Of a stretch of 64,000 nt of DNA, positions 1-11,431 are shown piece after piece. Every line of letters begins with the position of its first letter. Position 1 is the stretch's first letter. Source of the stretch: Prorocentrum cordatum (taxonomy: Eukaryota > Sar > Dinophyceae > Prorocentrales > Prorocentraceae); contig CAUYUJ010016716.1 in NCBI GenBank assembly GCA_963575745.1, forward strand, positions 1 through 64,000, in the 5' to 3' direction. The notes under the pieces were generated by a model. That model worked only from the letters and a program-made list of their open reading frames with translations, was not told the origin of the DNA and made no database searches. The position numbers and the translations under genes are program-made.

Positions 1-385
1 GCGCGGGCGCTGCCGCCGGGGTTCCCAGGGAAGAGCCCCCTGCAGAGGCGACGCTCAGAGTCACGAGTACCGAGAGTCACGCAGACCCAAACTGTTCACA
101 GTCGTATACATCCATTTACACTGGGCGTATCCATGCACGCATTCATGCGAATAGAATCAATCGCGCGCAGATTCATTCATAATCAGACTCGCTCGCGATC
201 CGACTCGCACGCGCTCAAGCTTTCATATTCGGACCGATCGTCTTCGTTCGTGTTGTGTACACTGCCACGCATTTCGGCACACCCCTCATACGGCTCGTGG
301 CCCCATAGGGAGCGCCACCGAAGAAGATATTCACAATTGCGGTACTCTCAACTGCATATGGTTGGGTCCTTCGCCAGGCTAATTT
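1..385 (+). repeat. End module of a 90-bp-satellite unit, copy 1
   Basis: This segment is nearly identical to 2021-2401. It starts inside a roughly 300-bp non-repetitive module and ends with a variant 90-bp repeat (tacggctcgtggcccc, then gaagaagatattcac) and the terminal sequence ggttgggtccttcgccagg. The window therefore opens inside the right end of an earlier satellite unit. No gene is seen in it. Confidence 0.85.
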
Positions 386-483
386 GTTTTTTCCCAACCA
401 TCCTGCGGTGTTGGGTCCTCGTTTTGAAGAGACAGCGCCCCGCGTCCCACCTCCTCTCCTCCTCCTCCTCTCCTCCTCCCCCT
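386..483 (+). repeat. Left-end module of the 90-bp-satellite unit
   Basis: The sequence ccatcctg-ggtgttgggtcctcg followed by gaagagacagcgccccgcg recurs at about 4656-4740, where it also precedes a 90-bp array. It therefore looks like a defined left boundary of the unit rather than random flank. Confidence 0.7.
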
Positions 484-1988
484 GGCTGCCGTCCGCATGC
501 GTCCCGCACACCCATTTCGGCACACCCTCACCACGTTTCGTGCCCCACAGGGGCCCACCGAAGGCCTCAGTGCTGCCGTCCGCATTGCGTCCCGCACACC
601 CATTTCGGCACACCCGCACACGTTTCGTGGCCCCAAGAGCTCCACGAAGGCCCCATGCGGCCGTCGATGCGTCCCGCCACACCCATTTCGGCAAACCCCT
701 CACACGTGTAGTGGCCCACGGGGAACTCCACCGAAGGCCACCAGTCTGCCGTTCCGCATGCGTCCCGCACACCCGTTTCGGCCACCCCTCACACGTTTCG
801 TGGCCCATAGGAGCTCCCCGAAGGCCAATGGCTGCCGTCCGCATGCGTCCCGCACACCCATTTCGGCACACCCCTCACACGTTTCGTGGCCCCACAGGGA
901 GCTCCACCGAAGGCCTCAGTGCTGCCGTCCGCATGCGTCCCGCACACCCATTTCGGCACACCCCTCACACGTTTCGTGGCCCCATAGGGAGCTCCACCGA
1001 AGGCCCCATGGCTGCCGTCCGCATGCGTCCCGCACACCCATTTCGGCAAACCCCTCACACGTTTCGTGGCCCCACAGGGAGCTCCACCGAAGGCCCCAGT
1101 GCTGCCGTCCGCATGCGTCCCGCACACCCGTTTCGGCACACCCCTCACACGTTTCGTGGCCCCATAGGGAGCTCCACCGAAGGCCCCATGGCTGCCGTCC
1201 GCATGCGTCCCGCGCACCCATTTCGGCACACCCCTCACACGTTTCGTGGCCCCACAGGGAGCTCCACCGAAGGCTCCAGTGCTGCCGTCCGCATGCGTCC
1301 CGCACACCCATTTCGGCACACCCCTCACACGTTTCGTGGCCCCATAGGGAGCTCCACCGAAGGCCCCATGGCTGCCGTCCGCATGCGTCCCGCACACCCA
1401 TTTCGGCACACACGTTTCGTGGCCTCATAGGGAGCTCCACCGAAGGCCCCATGGCTGCCGTCCGCATGCGTCCCGCACACCCATTTCGGCACACCCCTCA
1501 CACGTTTCGTGGCCCCACAGGTAGCTCCACCGAAGGCCCCAGTGCTGCCGTCCGCATACGTCCCGCACACCCATTTCGGCACACCCCTCACACGTTTCGT
1601 GGCCCCATAGGGAGCTCCACCGAAGGCCCCATGGCTGCCGTCCGCATGCGTCCCGCACAACCATTTCGGCACACCCCTCACACGTTTCGTGGCCCCACAG
1701 GGAGCTCCACCGAAGGCCCCAGTGCTGCCGTCCGCATGCGTCCCGCACACCCATTTCGGCACACCCCTCACACGTTTCGTGGCCCCACAGGGAGCTCCAC
1801 CGAAGGCCCCAGTGCTACCGTCCGCATGCGTCCCGCACACCCATTTCGGCACACCCTCCACCGAAGGCATGGCTGCCGTCCGCACGTTCCCGCACACCCA
1901 TTTCGGCACACCCCTCACACGTTTCGTGGCCCCACAGGGAGCTCCACCGAAGGCCCCAGTGCTGCCGTCCGCATGCGTCCCGCACACC
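484..1988. repeat. 90-bp tandem satellite array A (about 17 units)
   Basis: A 90-bp unit (gctgccgtccgcatgcgtcc, then cacccatttcggcacacccc, then gtttcgtggcccc and gagctccaccgaaggcccc) is repeated head to tail. Two variants alternate along much of the array, cccataggg with ccatggctg and cccacaggg with cagtgctg, giving a 180-bp dimeric higher-order period. Because 90 is a multiple of three and the unit lacks stops in several frames, very long spurious reading frames run through both strands. They are not genes. The left edge of the array is more degenerate than its middle, as expected from homogenisation by unequal exchange. Confidence 0.95.
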
Positions 1989-2401
1989 AGGTGTGTGGCG
2001 TGCCGACATGGGCGTCGCGGCGCGCGGGCGCTGCCGTCGGGGTTCCCAGGGAAGCCCCCTGCAGAGGCGACGCTCAGAGTCACGAGTACCGAGAGTCACG
2101 CAGACCCAAACTGTTCACAGTCGTACACATACATTTACACTGGGCGTATCCATGCACGCATTCATGCGAATTGAATCAATCGCGCGCAGATTCATTCATA
2201 ATCAGACTCGCTCGAGATCCGACTCGCACGCGCTCAAGCTTTCATATTCGGACCTATCGTCTTCGTTCGTGTTGTGTACACTGCCACGCATTTCGGCACA
2301 CCCCTCATACGGCTCGTGGCCCCATAGGGAGCGCCACCGAAGAAGATATTCACAATTGCGGTACTCTCAACTGCATATGGTTGGGTCCTTCGCCAGGCTA
2401 A
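1989..2401 (+). repeat. 300-bp module plus terminal variant repeat, copy 2
   Basis: At 1989 the array is interrupted by a roughly 300-bp unrelated module (ggtgtgtggcgtgccgacat onward). It then resumes for one terminal variant unit at about 2286-2350 and ends in ggttgggtccttcgccagg. The same arrangement is at 1-385. At 6500-6618 the terminal variant follows the array directly, so the 300-bp module is absent there and is best read as an insertion in the first two units. Confidence 0.8.
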
Positions 2402-2555
2402 TTTTTGTTTTTACCTAACAGCTTGTTCTGATAGGTTTCTAGTAGGGTCAAAAGACAGCAGCAGATGACTCCACAGGGGGTCTGGGCGGGTGCCGGACAG
2501 GGTGCCGCAGAAGTCGTTTTAAGCCAACAGTCGCACACTTCGTGCTCTTCGACCT

Positions 2556-3047
2556 CCCAGAACTCCATTCCCGGGCCACATTCTGAATGCCCGGAGCCAA
2601 CTGTAGGCCACTTCGTGGTCTTCGACTTCCCAGATGTCCACTCCCGGGCCACATTTTGAATGCCCGGAGCCAACTGTAGGCCACTTCGTGGTCTTCCAGT
2701 CCCCAGAACTCCATTCCCGGGCCAGATTTTGGATGCCCGGAGCCAACTGTAGGCCACTTCGTGCTGTAGGCCACTTCGTGGTCTTCGAGTTCCCAGAACT
2801 CCATTCCCGGGCCACATTTTGGATGCCCGGAGCCAACTTGTAGGCCACTTCGTGGTCTTTCGAGTTCCCAGAACTCCATTCCCGGGCCAGATTTTGGATG
2901 CCCGGAGCCAACTGTAGGCCACTTCGTGGTCTTCGAGTTCCCAGAACTCCATTCCTGGGCATGATTTTGAATGCCCGGAGCCAACTGTAGGCCACTTCGT
3001 GTTCTTCGAGTTCCGAGAACTCCATTCCCGGGCCACATTTTGAATGC
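2556..3047. repeat. 73-bp tandem satellite
   Basis: The unit contains ccagaactccattcccgggc, gaatgcccggagccaact and gtaggccacttcgtggtctt. The motif tgcccggagc starts at 2588, 2661 and 2734, exactly 73 bp apart, with one partial duplication near 2764. About seven units are present. Diverged units recur at 14840-15018. Confidence 0.9.
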
Positions 3048-3252
3048 TGAGGCAAGCTGAGGCTGAGGCTGAGGCAGGCTGATGCTGAGGCAGGCTGAGG
3101 CTGAGGCTGAGGCTGATGCAGGCTGAAGCTGAGGCAGCCTGAGGCTGACGCCGAGGCTGAAGGCAGACTGAGGCTGAGGCTGAAGCAGGCTGAGGCTGAG
3201 GCTGAGGCTGAGGCAGGCTGAGGCTGAGGCTGAGGCGGCTGAGGCTGAGGCT
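3048..3252. repeat. (GCTGAG)n minisatellite
   Basis: A run of gctgag and gctgaggca variants of about 200 bp directly follows the 73-bp satellite, then decays into ctgcgactg-type repeats up to about 3310. Confidence 0.9.
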
Positions 3253-3394
3253 GTGTCTGTGACTGCCGTCGCCACTGCGACTGTCATCGCGAATGCGACT
3301 ACGACTGCGAGAACAGCACAATTCTACAACTGGATTCTCATCTGAATCTTAAGGGGAATGCTTCCAGATATGCTCCTACACATCGCTGTTAGGT

Positions 3395-4320
3395 TGCTTT
3401 GCCGGGATAATTTTGCTTAAAAAAAGCATGGATTAACAACTGCCCTGTACGGTCGTCTCCCTCTCCTCTTCTCCCTGCCTCCCTTCCTGGGCGGGATGGC
3501 CCCGCAACCCTGCGGAGCCGGGGAGTGCGGCCGGTGGGCGGATGGCTCCGCCGCGTCCCCTGCGCTCCTCGAGGGAAGGGGCGGGCGCCGAGTCTCCGGC
3601 CGAGCGGGGGAGGAACGGAGGAGGGCGAGAGGGAGGGGGAGCCCAGGAGGAGGGCGAGGAGGAACCTAGGAGGAGGAGGGAACCTAGGAGGAGGGCGAGG
3701 GAGAGGGAGGGGGAGCCTGGGAGGAGGGCGAGGAGGAACTGGAGGAGGAGGGGGAGGAATCGGAGGAGGAGGAGGAGGGAATGGTGGAGGAGGATGGCGA
3801 GGATCAGGGGGGAAGAGTGCAGGAGGATGCGCAGGAAGCGACGGAGGAAAAGCAGGAGGAGAGAGGGTGGGGGGCGGGCGGCAGGACGGAGGCGGCGGTG
3901 AGAGAAGGAGGAGAAGGAGGAGCCACACAGGGCGGTCAGTGGACAGGAAGACGGGTGCAGCAGAGCGAGCGGCGGCGCACGGCAAGAGGCGCTGCTCTCT
4001 TTCCTCCCCATCCTCCTCCTTCCTCCTCCTCCTCCTCCTCCTCCTCCTCTCCTCCTCCTCCTCCCCCTCCTCCCCTCCCCTCCTCCTCCTCCTCCTCCTT
4101 CCTCCTCCTCCTCCTCCTCCTCCTCCTCCTCCTCCTCCTCCGCCCTCTTCCTCCTCTTCCTCCGAGCGAGAAGGGGCGAGGGCCTCGCTCGCCCCTTGCT
4201 CGCTCTGCCTCCTCCGCCGTCTTCCGCCCCCTCCGGGCGAGGAGGGGCGAGGGCATCGGACAGACGAGTTCGCGTCGAGTGGCCTACGGCCTACGGCGGG
4301 GCCGAGGTAGAAGATCGATG
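3395..4320. repeat. Purine-rich tract then (CCT)n tract
   Basis: 3590-3930 is an imperfect GGA/GGGA purine-rich tract on the plus strand. It flips to a CCT-rich tract at about 4005-4165. The stretch therefore forms a broad imperfect inverted repeat of purine and pyrimidine runs. No gene is seen. Confidence 0.85.
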
Positions 4321-4641
4321 TCGGGTACCTTTGGATGTTCTGTGTGTGTGTGTGTGTGTTTTGGCCGGCGGTCGCCGTTGACGGCAACACCACATCGCTC
4401 ACCCTCCGGATCTTCGCCTCCGGCTCCTGTCCGCGGCGTATTTTTTCTTGCGCAAGCTCCTCGGCACCGCCTGCACCCCGGGCCCCGCCCTCTCCGGCCG
4501 CCTGAGGCCCCGCCCGCCTGTGCCCTGTCTCCCCAATGAGAGCTGTGCGTAGCCCGCCTAGCTTTTAGCGGAAGAGGTTCGCTCTCGCCCCGCCGACCAA
4601 AAAAGTGTTTTGGCCGGCGGAGGGTTTCTCATGTTGTTGAA
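4321..4641. other. Spacer with (GT)n and a GGCCGGCGG hairpin
   Basis: A short (GT)n run ends in gtgttttggccggcgg at 4357-4372, and the same 16-mer recurs at 4604-4619. The second copy is preceded by ccgccgaccaaaa, so it can fold into a hairpin. I see no gene here. Confidence 0.6.
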
Positions 4642-4753
4642 GGATGTTTTTCCAAACCATCCTGTGGTGTTGGGTCCTCGTTTTGAAGAGACAGCGCCCC
4701 GCGTCCCACCTCCTCTCCCTCCTCTCTTCTCTCCTCCCCCTCCTCCCTCCTCC

Positions 4754-4785
<32 letters not shown>

Positions 4786-4812
4786 GCATCATCATCATCA
4801 TCATCAGCATCG

Positions 4813-4850
<38 letters not shown>

Positions 4851-4891
4851 GTCATCATCGTCATTGTCATCGTCGTCATCGTCATCGTCAT
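4754..4891. repeat. (CAT)n microsatellite at the head of array B
   Basis: About 46 imperfect cat/cgt triplets sit between the left-end module (4642-4753) and the first 90-bp unit. Array A lacks this tract. Confidence 0.95.
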
Positions 4892-6618
4892 CACCCACTT
4901 CGGCACACCCCTCACACGTTTCGTGGCCCCATAGGGAGCTCCACCGAAGGCCCGAGGGCTGCCGTCCGCATGCGTCCCGCACACCCATTTCGGCACACCC
5001 CTCACACGTTTCGTGGCCCCATAGGGAGCTCCACCGAAGGCCCCAGTGTTGCCGTCCGCATGCGTCCCGCACACCCATTTCGGCACACCCCTCACACGTT
5101 TCGTGGCCCCATAGGGAGCTCCACCGAAGGCCCCAGGCTGCCGTCCGCATGCGTCCCGCACACCCATTTCGGCACACCCCTCACACGTTGTTTCGTGGCC
5201 CCATAGGGAGCTCCACCGAAGGCCCCATGTGCTGCCGTCCGCATGCGTCCCGCACACCATTTCGGCACACCCCCACACGTTTCGTGGCCCCACGGGAGCT
5301 CCACCGAAGGCCCCATGCTGCCGTCCGCATGCGCCCCGCACACCCATTCGGCACACCCTCACACGTTTCGTGGCCCCACAGGGAGCTCCACCGAAGGCCC
5401 CAGTGCTGCCGTCCGCATGCGTCCCGCACACCCATTTCGGCACACCCCTCACACGTTTCGTGGCCCCATAGGGAGCTCCACCGAAGGCCCCATGGCTGCC
5501 GTCCGCATGCGTCCCGCACACCCATTTCGGCACACCCCTCACACGTTTCGTGGCCCCATAGGGAGCTCCACCGAAGGCCCCAGTGGCAGGGTCCGCATGC
5601 CTCCCCACCACCCATTTCGGCACACCCCTCACACGTTTCGTGGCCCCATAGGGAGCTCCACCGAAGGCCCCAGTGGCTGCGTTCGCATGCGTCCCCACCA
5701 CCCATTTCGGCACACCCCTCACACGTTTCGTGGCCCCATAGGGAGCTCCACCGAAGGCCCCAGTGGCTGCGTTCGCATGCGTCCCCACCACCCATTTCGG
5801 CACACCCCTCACACGTTTCGTGGCCCCATAGGGAGCTCCACCGAAGGCCCCAGTGCTGCGTTCGCATGCTCCCCACACCATTCGGCACACCCCTCGCACG
5901 TTCGTGGCCGGGAGCTCCACCGAAGGCCAGGCATGCGTTCATGGCGGCACACCCTCACACGTTTCGTGGCTCACGTTTTGCGTGGCAGTTTCGTGGCCCC
6001 ATAGGGAGCTCCACCGAAGGCCCCAGGCTGCCGCCCGCATGCGTCCCCACACCCATTTCGGCACACCCCTCACACGTTTCGTGGCCCCATAGGGAGCTCC
6101 ACCGAAGGCCCCATGGCTGCCGTCCGCATGCGTCCCGCACACCCATTTCGGCACACCCCTCACACGTTTCGTGGCCCCACAGGGAGCTCCACCGAAGGCC
6201 CCAGTGCTGCCGTCCGCATGCGTCCCGCACACCCATTTCGGCACACCCCTCACACGTTTCGTGGCCCCATAGGGAGCTCCACCGAAGGCCCCATGGCTGC
6301 CGTCCGCATGCGTCCCGCACACCCATTTCGGCACACCCCTCACACGTTTCGTGGCCCCATAGGGAGCTCCACCGAAGGCCCGAGGGCTGCCGCCCGCATG
6401 CGTCCCCTACACCCATTTCGGCACACCCCTCACACGTTTCGTGGCCCCATAGGGAGCTCCACCGAAGGCCCCATGGCTGCCGTCCGCATGCGTCCCGCAC
6501 ACCCATTTCGGCACACCCCTCATACGGCTCGTGGCCCCATAGGGAGCGCCACCGAAGAAGATATTCACAATTGCGGTACTCTCAACTGCATATGGTTGGG
6601 TCCTTCGCCAGGCTAATT
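4892..6618. repeat. 90-bp tandem satellite array B (about 18 units)
   Basis: This is the same 90-bp unit as array A. A third variant (ggctgcgttcgcatgcgtcc) fills 5590-5850. A rearranged stretch lies at 5860-6010. The array ends with the tacggctcgtggcccc terminal variant and ggttgggtccttcgccagg. The 30-residue repeat in the long open frames (RPAHPFRHTPHTFRGP) is a by-product of the period. Confidence 0.95.
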
Positions 6619-6800
6619 ATGTCCTAGGTCGGGCCGCAACCCTGGTGGACAACCCTGCCTTGCAGTTGGCCATCCGCCGCAGCATCCACGAGACCTCGCT
6701 TTGCATCTCCCCGAGACCTGAAGCCCTTTATCTATTCGTGTTTGGTCAAGAGACCCTGCCCCTTGGTGTGCTCCGCCACGTGGTCAGTGTCGTCTTTCCT
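6619..6800 (+). other. Coding-like fragment, unrecognised
   Basis: After tatgtcctag, which could be a 3' splice site, a frame with protein-like composition opens (GRAATLVDNPALQLAIRRSI, then HETSLCISPRPEAL). It decays after about 45 residues. I do not recognise a family. It could be an orphan exon, a pseudogene scrap or chance. Confidence 0.2.
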
Positions 6801-7069
6801 GTTGCTTTTGCCCGCGCTGGCGCTGGGACTGCGCGACCCGCTCCCTGGATCTGCCGAGCGAGGAGGTGTTGTTGCTGGGCCGAGTGCCACGCTCGCGCCG
6901 TCAGCGACCCCGATTGTTTGCAATGTCGCGTGGGCAGATTCATCATCCGAGGGCATGTGATGCATTTGACGCCCACGAGCCCCCATTCGCATTCGAGGGG
7001 GAACAAACCACCCGACCCACACGTCTGGCCTTTGCTACGTATCTTTTTGTCCTATGTTGTATGGAAAAA

Positions 7070-8330
7070 TTCCGGAGAGGGTTGTCCGGGGGGGTTGTCC
7101 CGGGGGGGGTGTCCGGTTCTTCGCGGGCTTGTCCAAGGGGTTGTCCGGACTGCGTTGGTTGACCAGCGCACGTACATGCTTGAATCATCCATATCATCAG
7201 AAGCAGTCAAGCCCAGCTGGAAAGGGCGCCTCCCTCCTCCTTCTCCTCTTGTTCGTTCCTCCTTTCTCGCATCCTCCCGCTCCCGCTCGCAGATCATCAT
7301 TGATCGTTGTTCCCCACGAAGCGTGGCTGGCTGGAGTCTTGTAATTGTAGCAGCTAGTTCCAGCCGCGGGACCAGCGCACAGAGACATGCTCAAAATGAG
7401 GAGGTTGTCTTGCCACTTTCGCTTGAGACATTTTCGTAACGCTGGGCTCACGCATGCCCAGGTCTGAGGTGGTCTGGCTGGTTTCGCCTGCCATATCCTT
7501 GCAAGGCTGGGCTCGGATATGCCGCCGAGGAGGTGGTCCGTTCTCGCATCCTTGGTCTCAGAGATGCCCTGACCTCAGGTGGTCCGAGGGAAGAGAGCCA
7601 CTGGCGACCCCCAACACATGGACAAGGCCTTTCCCCCGCACGTCGGATTCTCGAGGGGATTGTCCGGGGGGTTGTCAGCCAGGTTGTCCAGGGCATTGTC
7701 GAGGGGTAGTCCAGGCGCAATCCTACCGAAGCTCCCTCTAGGGTCTAGGGCCTCCGCATTCTTCAGCCGTCAGCCTTCTCTTCATTCCTCAGCGTCCGAC
7801 CACTTTCCCCTGCGATTTCCTCGCAACTCTGAACTCGGGGACGGCAGGTCCTGACCTGAGGTTGTCCAGCCAGTTTCGCATGAGACATCCTCGAAACTAT
7901 GGCTTACGAGATGCTGCGCGCGAGCTTGTCCAGCCAGTTGTGCCTGAGACAGCCTCGCAACTCTGTGCACAATGATGCCCTAACCCAAGGATGAGCAGAC
8001 ACAGGACTCTCACGGAAATCGGGGGAAGGTGGCGAACGGTGTTGTTGTCCTTGAAGCGCCAGCCATATCCCTGAACTGGCGTGGTGCTGTCGCCTGAGCG
8101 GTGACTACACTCTCGATTGGGACGTGAGCTGTCGACCGAGCACTGGCAGTTGCTCTCGCCTGAGCGCCAGCCACATCCCTGATTGGAAAAGGTGCTCTCT
8201 CCAGTGCGCTGGCCACATCCCTGGTAGGGAACGATGATCTCGCTCAAGCATTGGCCACACTTACATGCTAGGGCACTTGTGGTCTCCATCCTGGAGGGGT
8301 CGTCTGGTTTTTCCGAGGAATTGTCCGGGA
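7070..8330. repeat. Degenerate satellite with TTGTCC and GAGACATCCTCG motifs
   Basis: gttgtccggggggttgtc clusters lie at 7070-7150 and 7655-7715. Between and after them, degenerate units of roughly 70-80 bp contain gcttgagacat-ctcg and aggtggtccg (about 7400-7960). A second loose repeat, gcgccagccacatccctga, follows at 8050-8250. Related sequence is at 21690-22090. No gene is supported. Confidence 0.6.
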
Positions 8331-9600
8331 TTGTTTGATATGTTTTACATACATTTTAGTGCGCATCTATATATATATATATGTACATATATATACACAT
8401 TGTTGTCTATATGTGCATATCATGTCGCCGGAGAGGTGGCCAGAACATTATGCATTGTATGCTGTCCTGTGTTTTTTTTGCGGGGCCCAGAGGTTCCCAC
8501 CTAAACATAGCGAGAGTTGACATTCATGATGTTCCATTACCGTATTGGCGCCATGAATTGGCATGCACGTGCGCACCATGCGTGAGTATTGGATTCTCTT
8601 CTAGTTAGAATGTGAAATTCGAATTTCGCGCAAGGTGGTCGGAAGACAGCGTTCGAGGCGAATGTTGCTGCGTACATTAATGTGTTACGTTTGTTTACGC
8701 TTGCGCGTGTGATCGATGGGTGGCCTACATGTGACTAGTTCGTCGCTCTCAGTGCGTGCAATGGCTTCGTGGAGAAGCTCCCACACCATATGTCTATAGC
8801 CTAAAGTTGGTGAGGAGGCCTTCGAAACCGCTTCGCAGACAAAAGAGGTGGTTCTCGCGCAGGACATTGGGCACACCGTGGACGGGATATTGTCGGGCCT
8901 GTGGAGGCTGCGACCGGGGCAACATCACTCGACACAGCAGACGACTATGTTTGGAACCGAGACATCAACCACGACCGAGACCGGCTTGACCTTCGTGACG
9001 TCGACTACTGAGAGGAAGGCCGGCATGTTGCGTTGGCTTGCCCCACGACCTGTTGGGACAATGCTACACAGGTCCCACAGTATCCATGACGCAGCGTCAG
9101 ACTTGTTTTTTTGTTGTGACTTGAACGTGTACCTAAGTTTGCTTCCTCATTCTGTGTGGGTCTGGGCCTCGCCACACAGCAAGCCTCGGTGCCAGCGAAA
9201 TGAGTCATTCCGGCCAGGCCCTCCTCCGCCCCTCCGCGGAGATCGTTTGAAATCGAGGCTGGACCCACGACCTCCTTGCGCATGAATATGTTCGTTCCCC
9301 TTCTTCTCGGTGGGCGACGGCTGTACATCAGAGCGTGAATTACCTACCCCGCTTTCGCTTCCAGGCAAAACCAAGCCATACCACGCGCCTCCTCGTCAAG
9401 CGGCCTGACTAGTACAGGCTGCAATTTGGCATCGTTTGGTATCTTTTGGAAGCGAGGGTGGTCAAAAGCGAGGTAGATTTGTTTTCCCCCTAGTACGCCT
9501 ATACCGATCCTTGGCCCACGATGGGCCTGGCCAGGATTGGCTGGCGTCTTCGGACCTTCTTCCTCCGAGCAGTTCTGCTGCTGCAGGGATCGGGGAGCTG
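8331..9600. other. Unique sequence without recognisable gene
   Basis: Apart from a short TA/CATA-rich stretch at 8365-8400 the sequence is unique. It has no frame with convincing protein character on either strand. Confidence 0.6.
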
Positions 9601-9619
9601 CCCTCGGGCTGCGCCACGC

Positions 9620-9945
9620 AAGGGAGGGGGGGGGGGAGGGAGGGAGGGGGGAGAGACGGGGGGGAGAGGGGGGGGAGAGGGGGGGAGAGGAGCGGGAGGA
9701 GGAGGAGGAGGAGGAGGAGGAGGAGGAGGAGGAGGAGGAGGAGGAGGAGGAGGAGGAGGAGGAGGAGGAGAGGAGGAGGGAGGAGGAGGAGGAGGAGGAG
9801 GAGGAGGAGGGGGGCGGGAGGAGGGAGCGGGAGGAGGAGGAGGAGGGAGAGAGGAGGGAGCGGGAGGAGGAGGAGGAGGATGAGGAGGAGGAGGAGGAGG
9901 AAGAGGAGGAGGAGGAGGAGGAGGGGGGGGGAGGGAGGGGAGAGA
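9620..9945. repeat. (GGA)n microsatellite
   Basis: An almost pure purine tract of GGA triplets with GGGA interruptions, about 320 bp long. A weaker GGA tract follows at 10138-10300. Confidence 0.95.
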
Positions 9946-10305
9946 GGGCGGGAGCGAGGGGGAGAGGGCAAGCCAGGTGCGCTCGCGGCATACTGGCATC
10001 GTACCCCATCCCTCCCATCCCGTCCCCAGTGCGCTGATGTTTACGTGTTCGCCGACGCGCGTTATCACGGACCTGAAAACTCAAAAAAGATCCCCAACCT
10101 GTCGCGCGCAGTCGGAAATGGAGAGCTGCGTACACTGGAGGAGGACGTGGCGGATGATGATGATGAGGAGGAGGAGGAGCAGAAAGGAAAAGGAGCAGGA
10201 GGAGGCGGGAGGAGGACGAAGCCCACTAGCAGCAGCAGGAACGGCGGTGGGAAGCGCGGGGGGGCGCAGGAGGACCAGGGCGAGGCGGAGGAGGGGCAAG
10301 GATAA

Positions 10306-10455
10306 GGGGGCCACACGCGAACCCTACCCCTACCCCCCACGATTTCTGAGGGGGAGGGTGGGGTTCACTGCACTCGGGAGCTCCCGAGCGAAGTGACCCC
10401 CCCCCCCCCCCTCAGAAATCGTGGGGTTAGGGGTAGGGTTCGCCGTGTGGCCCCC
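10306..10455. mobile_element. GGGGGCC foldback palindrome, copy 1
   Basis: gggggccacacgcgaaccct is mirrored by agggttcgccgtgtggcccc. The whole 150 bp folds back on itself, with ccacgatttctgagggggag opposite ctcagaaatcgtgg and a centre at gggagctccc. It is homologous to 41455-41591 and 51516-51665. There is no coding capacity, so it is a non-autonomous foldback or MITE-like element. Confidence 0.85.
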
Positions 10456-10589
10456 TAAAGGAGGGTCCTCCTCTCCCCCCCCCTCCGCCTGTGCCATCCA
10501 CCCTCCTCCTCGTCGTCGTCGCCCCCCCCCCCCTCGCAGACACATCCGGATCCAGAAGAGTGGTCCGCGCGCGCCGCCGGGGCGAGGGC

Positions 10590-11115
10590 ACCCTCCCTGC
10601 ACGACTGGAGCACGGAGCGCCGATCCTGAAACGGGGCCCGGGATGCAGCTGGAGCGCCCCTGTGGCAAGACCGGGAGCGTGCGGCAACAAATCACTCGGG
10701 CGCCTCGAGACGGGGGTCCATGCAGACGGGGGTCAGCCAGGGCACCGGATCCTGCAGGATCCTGCGGAGACCCCCTCTGGCTGACCCGGGGGACCGTGCC
10801 GCTCGTGGCCGCGAGGCGGCCGCGCCTATGGGCTGACCCGGGTTTGCGAAGACCTGCGTTGCAGTTTTTTAACCCTGCATTGCAGTTTTTTGGTTTCCTG
10901 CTGACCCGGGTCTGGATTGACCCGGGTCAGAAGATCCCCGAATCACGGGAGCGTGGCATACCTTTTCAAGTCGTCTCTGGCGTCGACTGGCGTCGATAAG
11001 CGTCTCGGGGTCGGTGATATAGCGCCGATTCAGCGTCGGTTGGCGTCGAGTAGCGTCGATCTAGCGTCGATTGGCGTCGACTAGCGTCGATTAGCGTCGA
11101 TTCGCAAGAGCCGAC
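10590..11115. repeat. TGACCCGGGT cluster and (TAGCGTCGAT)n minisatellite
   Basis: 10780-10930 repeats tgacccgggt in both orientations, together with two cctgc(g/a)ttgcagtttttt motifs. 10965-11100 is a degenerate 11-12-bp repeat of tagcgtcgat. The stretch at 10700-10790 (gggggtcagccag, ggatcctgcaggatcctgc) is homologous in inverse orientation to 48630-48690. Confidence 0.65.
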
Positions 11116-11269
11116 GGGATGTTGTGGGATGCTCCCATGAGTTGCCACCGAACGTTCGGACTGAAAACGCTTGCGCGGACAAAAGTCTGACCTGTCTAGC
11201 GCACCATTCTCGGCACATCTTCGGAGGAGAGAGGAGAGTAGTACTCATACTGTGTATCTCTTAAGGGAA

Positions 11270-11399
11270 TGGAGATGACCAGCATGAGCGAGCGAGAAAG
11301 AGAGAGAGAGCGAGAGGGAGGGAGGGAGAGGGATATGGATAGATAGTGAGGGTGTAGCTTTTACCAAAAATGTGCGTGTATACGGAGAAAAGAGAAAGT

Positions 11400-11431
<32 letters not shown>

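Larger units (their letters stand above)
2413..3394. mobile_element. Possible TIR-bounded element carrying satellite DNA
   Basis: A perfect 10-bp inverted repeat, ACCTAACAGC at 2413-2422 and GCTGTTAGGT at 3385-3394, brackets a segment made of a 73-bp satellite and a GCTGAG minisatellite. No convincing target duplication is visible (TTGTTTTT against TGCTTTGC). The same 73-bp satellite occurs inside another inverted-repeat-bounded segment at 14038-15263. A chance 10-bp inverted repeat cannot be ruled out. Confidence 0.35.

Noticed and set aside
384-2401. Very long open frames through the 90-bp arrays (348 and 634 residues, also on the minus strand)
   Set aside because: The 90-bp period is a multiple of three and the unit lacks stops, so several frames on both strands stay open together. 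There is no start context, no relic leader and no protein-like core.
484-6618. CRISPR-like array
   Set aside because: The 90-bp units are contiguous without unique spacers, and the genome is eukaryotic.
6630-6645. taggtcgggcc as an end of the TTAGGTCGGGC element family
   Set aside because: The match stops after 11 bases, the tgtccc-ctacagg part is missing, and no partner end is present.
9436-10305. Glycine/arginine-rich frames across (GGA)n tracts
   Set aside because: Pure by-products of GGA triplets. The same frames appear at every GGA tract in the window.
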